Source: Terriglobia bacterium (GTDB lineage: Bacteria > Acidobacteriota > Terriglobia > Terriglobales > Acidobacteriaceae). Taken from it: 44,991 nucleotides of DNA. The notes under the pieces were generated by a model. The model was not told the DNA's origin. It did no database searches and was given only the letters and a program-made list of their open reading frames with translations. The stretch spans positions 1 to 44,991 of the forward strand of contig JAVUPY010000027.1 of the NCBI GenBank assembly GCA_032252755.1. The letters are read 5' to 3'. A program made the position numbers and the translations under genes. Shown here in pieces: positions 42,088 to 44,991 of the stretch (its first letter is position 1; the number at the start of each line of letters is the position of its first letter).

Positions 42088-43059
42088 CTAGTGATGTTCT
42101 CGCGCGTACGCCCTCAATTCCGCCACGATCTCCGCCGCCGCTTTTCTTGCGCGCTCGAACTCCGTCGGCGGAAACGAAATTGCCCCCACCCTCGCATGAC
42201 CGCCGCCTCCGTACCTCTCGCAGATCTTCGCCAGGTTCGTCAGGTTCTCCGCCGTAGTCCACGGGTTCGACCCCACTGAAACCTTGGTCCGGAAGCTGCT
42301 CTTGCTCAGCCCCACGCTGTAAACACATTCGGGATGAAGGTAGTACGGAATGAACTTGTTGTACCCCTCGAGGTCATAATCAGTGACGTCGAAATAAACG
42401 ACCCTGTCCTTGCTCTCCGTCCTCTCCCGCAGAATATCGATTGACTTCCAGTGCCGGTCGAGCAGAGGCGGCAACTTTTCCGCCACGAACGGTTCCTCCA
42501 CCGTCTGGCTCAGCGACTGCGACGACAGATAAGGAATCAGTCGCGGCACGAATGTCGGGTCCTGCGTCGCCTCGATCACCATCGTGATGCGCATTGCCGG
42601 CGCTTTCAGTTCCACCGCCTCCTTCGCACTCGCAAACGACGCCCCATCGATCGTATCCGCCCAGTGCACCATGTCCGCCACCGGCGCCGTATCGAACTGG
42701 AATCTCTCCTCCCCCACCCCGGCAATCAGCTTCGTACAGGATTTGCAATCCGGGTCGTAGAACTTCGTCGAGCTCTTCTGCTCTTTGAAGTGCGCCGCAT
42801 CCTCCGCCGTCAGAAACGCGCTCTGGTGATGATCGAACCACCACTGTATCTTCGGCGACGCCGAGTACTTGAAATCGACGATCGCGTTCACATCCCCGGT
42901 AAAGTCGGCCTCGTTGAACAGCGCCCCCGCCCGATGCACCAACCCGTGGAATTCGAACTTCGCCTTGCCATCGACTCGCTCATGGTACAACCGGCTGAAA
43001 AGCGAAGCCGAACACGCCCCATCGAAACACTTGTCGTGATAAAAGACCCGAACGATCAC
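42088..43059 (-). CDS. DHH-family phosphoesterase
   Basis: The protein has 323 residues. The catalytic metal motifs are HDKCFDGACSASLF (motif I), IVDFKYS (motif II) and WWFDHHQSAF (the DHH signature, about residue 75). The C-terminal DHHA1-type GGGH box is RYGGGGHARVGAISF. Relatives cleave cyclic or linear dinucleotides, nanoRNA or other phosphoesters; the substrate cannot be told from sequence. CKSCTK and the conserved YDPDCKSC segment are additional features. The start is ATG 43059. A GGDEF protein is in the same window, but there is no genetic link. Confidence 0.86.
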   Translation of the reverse strand: MIVRVFYHDKCFDGACSASLFSRLYHERVDGKAKFEFHGLVHRAGALFNEADFTGDVNAIVDFKYSASPKIQWWFDHHQSAFLTAEDAAHFKEQKSSTKFYDPDCKSCTKLIAGVGEERFQFDTAPVADMVHWADTIDGASFASAKEAVELKAPAMRITMVIEATQDPTFVPRLIPYLSSQSLSQTVEEPFVAEKLPPLLDRHWKSIDILRERTESKDRVVYFDVTDYDLEGYNKFIPYYLHPECVYSVGLSKSSFRTKVSVGSNPWTTAENLTNLAKICERYGGGGHARVGAISFPPTEFERARKAAAEIVAELRAYAREHH

Positions 43060-43270
43060 TGGTTCCCTTTCTTAGGCCGAGGTCGTCTCTTGTTCCGAAA
43101 ACCAATAAAGGAAAAGCTAATAGGAATAAAGCCCCCGCAAGAAGATGTCAAGCAAAGGAAATCAGATCTTCCCCAACCGAGAACTTCCTTCCGTGCCCTC
43201 CATCACAGACTTCCGCCATTTTTCCGGACTAACATTCCCGCCGCAATCCATACGTGAAGGAGGTCGGTTT

Positions 43271-43540
43271 ATGGCAACCAACGTATTGGGCAAAGTGGAC
43301 GAGCACGCCGCGGAATCGATTCACAAGGTTTCGCGCACAACAACCGCCGTCGCCGACGCAATCGAGGCCGGCATCGACACGGCAAAACGGCTCGGCAAGC
43401 ACGGAAGCGACGCGGCGGAGGAACTCATGGATGACGCCGTCCTCCGTATCAAGCGTCACCCCGTCGAAACCCTCGTCGCAGCCTTCGCCGTCGGATTCGC
43501 AATCGGCGGCCTCATCGATCGTCTAATTCGCCGCAGCTAG
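43271..43540 (+). CDS. Small DUF883/ElaB-like membrane-tethered protein
   Basis: The protein has 89 residues. An amphipathic helical region (AAESIHKVSRTTTAVADAIEAGIDTAKRLGKHG, about residues 13-45) is followed by DAVLRIKRHPVETLVAAFAVGFAIGGLIDRLIRRS, a C-terminal membrane helix with small-residue zipper and basic end. This is the layout of DUF883/ElaB-type proteins, some of which bind ribosomes and the inner membrane under stress. AAGGAGG lies seven bases before ATG 43271, which decides the start; the open frame extends further upstream. A terminator follows 22 bases after the stop. Confidence 0.8.
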   Translation: MATNVLGKVDEHAAESIHKVSRTTTAVADAIEAGIDTAKRLGKHGSDAAEELMDDAVLRIKRHPVETLVAAFAVGFAIGGLIDRLIRRS

Positions 43541-43561
43541 AAGATTACTCGCATCTGGATG

Positions 43562-43596
43562 CCCCGTCCTGGCCTGCTGGGACGGGGTTGTTGTTT
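43562..43596 (+). terminator. Rho-independent terminator of the DUF883-like gene
   Basis: CCCCGTCC (43562-43569) pairs perfectly with GGACGGGG (43580-43587), followed by TTGTTGTTT. Confidence 0.85.
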
Positions 43597-43652
43597 GGAT
43601 ATCGAACACCTCATCGCTGACAACCTCGCCTTCGCTCCGAGAATGAACGGCC

Positions 43653-43773
43653 GGGGACATCCCTGACTTTTTAGACCGGGCACAGGGCATGCTGAAGTTC
43701 AACATGTCCCATTCGAACGAACCAGAGTGTCAGGTATGTCCCCGGTCTAACCTGTCAGGTATGTGCCCCGTCT
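43653..43773. repeat. One inverted and two direct copies of a TGTCAGG..CCCCGGTCT repeat
   Basis: TGTCAGGTATGTCCCCGG starts at 43728, and a close copy (TGTCAGGTATGTGCCCCG) starts at 43753, a 25-base period. At 43653-43680 the reverse complement occurs (GGGGACATCCCTGAC and AGACCGGG). Flanking inverted copies of this kind resemble transposon or MITE ends; no transposase gene is present. Confidence 0.7.
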
Positions 43774-43787
43774 GTACCAGAAAGTAG

Positions 43788-43807
43788 CCCCGCACGTCAG
43801 TGCGGGG
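43788..43807 (-). terminator. Perfect hairpin downstream of the methyltransferase gene
   Basis: CCCCGCAC and GTGCGGGG form eight pairs over GTCA. Read on the minus strand it follows the gene at 43856-44413 by about 49 bases; only a mild T-rich tail (CTACTTTCTGG) is present. Confidence 0.5.
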
Positions 43808-43855
43808 TCAACGATGCCCAATCCCGTGCGAAGTCGCGCAAAGCGCAACGACAGA

Positions 43856-44413
43856 TTATCTCCTGCTCAACTCCGCCGCTTGGCTCCGGGAGATCCCAGG
43901 CCTCCCGCTCACCACGAACCCGGCTTTGTCCGCCAACCGCAACTCCTCCGCAAACTCCGACTCACTCACATGCCCCGCCGGTTCCACTAGCAGCATCTTC
44001 GCGCCGCTCCGCGAGGCTACCGCTACTTCCGCGAAAAACTTCTCGCACGACGGCATCTCGTGCACCACTGCAAACGCCAGCGTGAAGTCGACGCTTCCCG
44101 CAATGTCATCCAACTCCATCGACTCCGCCGGAACCAGCCGCGCCTCGATCCGGTCCAGCAGCCCCGCCGTCTTCGCCTTGCGTTTCAGCGCTCGCAGCAT
44201 CTTCTCCTGCAAGTCCACCGCGATCACTCGCCCGCTCGGTCCCACCAGTCTCGCCAACTCCATCGTGAAGAATCCCATTCCTGGCCCCGGCTCCAGCACC
44301 GTCATCCCTTCCCTCACATACGGCGCCAGCAGCTTTCTCCGATCCGTCATCCAACCCCGAACCGGATTCGCCAGGACATATCCCAGCCACCACGGACACA
44401 CACGCTTGCTCAT
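43856..44413 (-). CDS. Class I SAM-dependent methyltransferase
   Basis: The protein has 185 residues. Motif I is MTVLEPGPGMGFFTMELARL (about residues 37-56), motif II VIAVDLQEKMLRALKRKA, and a motif IV-like segment VDFTLAFAVVHEMPSCEKF. The preceding WLGYVLANPVRGWMTDRRKLLAPYV is typical of the UbiE/arsenite-type small methyltransferase group that includes many uncharacterised proteins. ATG 44413 was chosen since the longer open frame has no family support. The substrate is unknown. Confidence 0.8.
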   Translation of the reverse strand: MSKRVCPWWLGYVLANPVRGWMTDRRKLLAPYVREGMTVLEPGPGMGFFTMELARLVGPSGRVIAVDLQEKMLRALKRKAKTAGLLDRIEARLVPAESMELDDIAGSVDFTLAFAVVHEMPSCEKFFAEVAVASRSGAKMLLVEPAGHVSESEFAEELRLADKAGFVVSGRPGISRSQAAELSRR

Positions 44414-44946
44414 CTCAGGCCTCGCCCTTGCAGACAAACACAGCAGTTGTACCGGCAATTGCTCCCATAGATGAGAACACATCGCGCGTCACCAGGAAAC
44501 CTCCTGCATTGGGTGCCCAGACATTTCCCTCGGAAGGTCCGGAACATTGGGTGCCCGGTCCTTTCCTTCTTTTGGAAAGGGCCGGTTGACCACATTACTG
44601 TTGGGTACCGAGAAGGCCGGAACGCCGAAGCCGCCCATACTTCTTGAACCGAGGCATGATCCGTCATCTCGTTCACGGCGACCACTTCCTGTTCCCGAAA
44701 TGCATCGCAACGATAACTGCTCATTCTCGCCCGTTGTCTTCCCGCAGGCCCGATCGCCCGAACCCACAACGCCCCAGCCGCGCAGCGGCGAAACACGATA
44801 GCCCGACGGCGTAAGCCCCGGGTCGCGAAGACTCCAATTTCTTTCCGTCGAGCCGGCTTCAGCCGGCGACACCTCAACCTCAACCCTCCCCCGCCAATTT
44901 AGCCGTGAATCCTCACCTTGAATTGAGTACCATCATCAGCAGCAAG
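44414..44946. other. Repeat-rich non-coding region
   Basis: These 533 bases have open frames on both strands that look like translated repeats rather than proteins. CATTGGGTGCCC occurs at 44507-44518 and 44545-44556 (38-base period). CCGGTCCTTTCC (44555-44566) pairs with GGAAAGGGCCGG (44574-44585). AGCCGGCTTCAGCCGGC (44851-44867) and GCCGCGCAGCGGC near 44775 are further palindromes. I infer an accumulation of dispersed REP-like elements next to the RHS fragment. Confidence 0.55.
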
Positions 44947-44991
44947 ATGCCGACCGAAACACAATTACGTTCTACCGGCAAAGAACGCGAT
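44947..44991 (+). CDS. Start of a truncated RHS-repeat core protein (cut by window edge)
   Basis: ATG 44947 opens a frame of 15 codons to the window end reading MPTETQLRSTGKERD. The STGKERD ending is the first half of the RHS-repeat-associated core signature (TGKERD..SGLDYFGARYY) known from polymorphic toxin and RHS proteins. The normal YD-repeat region before it is missing, so this is an orphan core or a remnant. An in-frame TTG at 44923 is possible. No ribosome site is evident. Confidence 0.5.
   Translation, partial: MPTETQLRSTGKERD

Larger units (their letters stand above)
43541..43855. other. Repeat-rich intergenic region
   Basis: These 315 bases contain the DUF883-like gene's terminator, an inverted and two direct copies of a TGTCAGG...CCCCGGTCT repeat (43653-43773), and a perfect hairpin at 43788-43807. 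No coding sequence is supported. Confidence 0.65.

Noticed and set aside
44410-44883. 157-codon open frame on the minus strand
   Set aside because: It runs through palindromes and direct repeats, mixes Arg, Cys and Gly without a domain and overlaps the start of the methyltransferase gene; it is translated repeat.

Overview
The window reads as a chromosomal segment of an acidobacterium, probably of the Terriglobia/Koribacter type. The reasons are the moderately high and even GC content, the family make-up (MGH1-type GH63 glucosidase, very large multihaem cytochromes, NRDE protein, an RHS tip) and small dispersed palindromes of the type common in that phylum. This assignment is inference; there is no rRNA or tRNA to confirm it. 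No CRISPR array, prophage or intact insertion sequence was seen.

Layout. 1-5548: housekeeping and accessory genes (radical SAM protein, membrane GGDEF protein, HEAT-like protein, UdgX-type uracil-DNA glycosylase, DUF4440 protein, methyltransferase). 5627-10033 (minus strand): a compact nitric-oxide defence operon, ric, an nnrS-like gene and norZ (quinol NO reductase). 10214-13219 (minus): a Crp/Fnr regulator, a YwiC-like membrane protein and a NirJ/AhbD-like haem radical SAM enzyme. 13438-24005 (minus): a multihaem electron-transfer cluster with 47 c-type haem motifs. It encodes an ImcH-like heptahaem NapC/NirT protein, a cytochrome b, a 19-haem protein, a CbcL-like 11-haem/cytochrome b fusion, an MtrB/PioB-type outer-membrane barrel and a DmsE/MtrA-type decahaem. 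24293-25753 (minus): two paralogous Crp/Fnr proteins with Cys-rich N termini, one lacking its DNA-binding domain. 26354-32437 (plus): acyl-CoA dehydrogenase, ETF:quinone oxidoreductase-like protein, EtfB and EtfA. 32525-44413: mixed genes (2Fe-2S ferredoxin, acyltransferase, methyltransferases, yeast-like cytosine deaminase, NRDE protein, GH63 glucosidase, two secreted proteins of unknown function, DHH phosphoesterase, a small DUF883-like protein). The right edge cuts into an RHS core.

How it fits together. The cytochrome genes predict a full route for electrons from the quinol pool (ImcH-like and CbcL-like inner-membrane proteins, plus a split 19-haem/cytochrome b version), across the periplasm, and through the outer membrane (decahaem plus barrel). 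The acyl-CoA dehydrogenase/ETF module would feed the same quinone pool, and the NO reductase draws from it. The strongest new signal is regulatory. Six transcription units in this stretch carry a GTGA-N6-TCAC-type palindrome upstream. Four of them carry a second copy exactly 22 bp (two helical turns) away, and several have a -10-like hexamer 32-33 bp downstream of the proximal centre. The full-length Crp/Fnr protein at 25034-25753 has the R-E-x-x-x-R recognition helix expected to read GTGA. I propose one regulon linking extracellular electron transfer, haem synthesis, NO defence and acyl-CoA oxidation.
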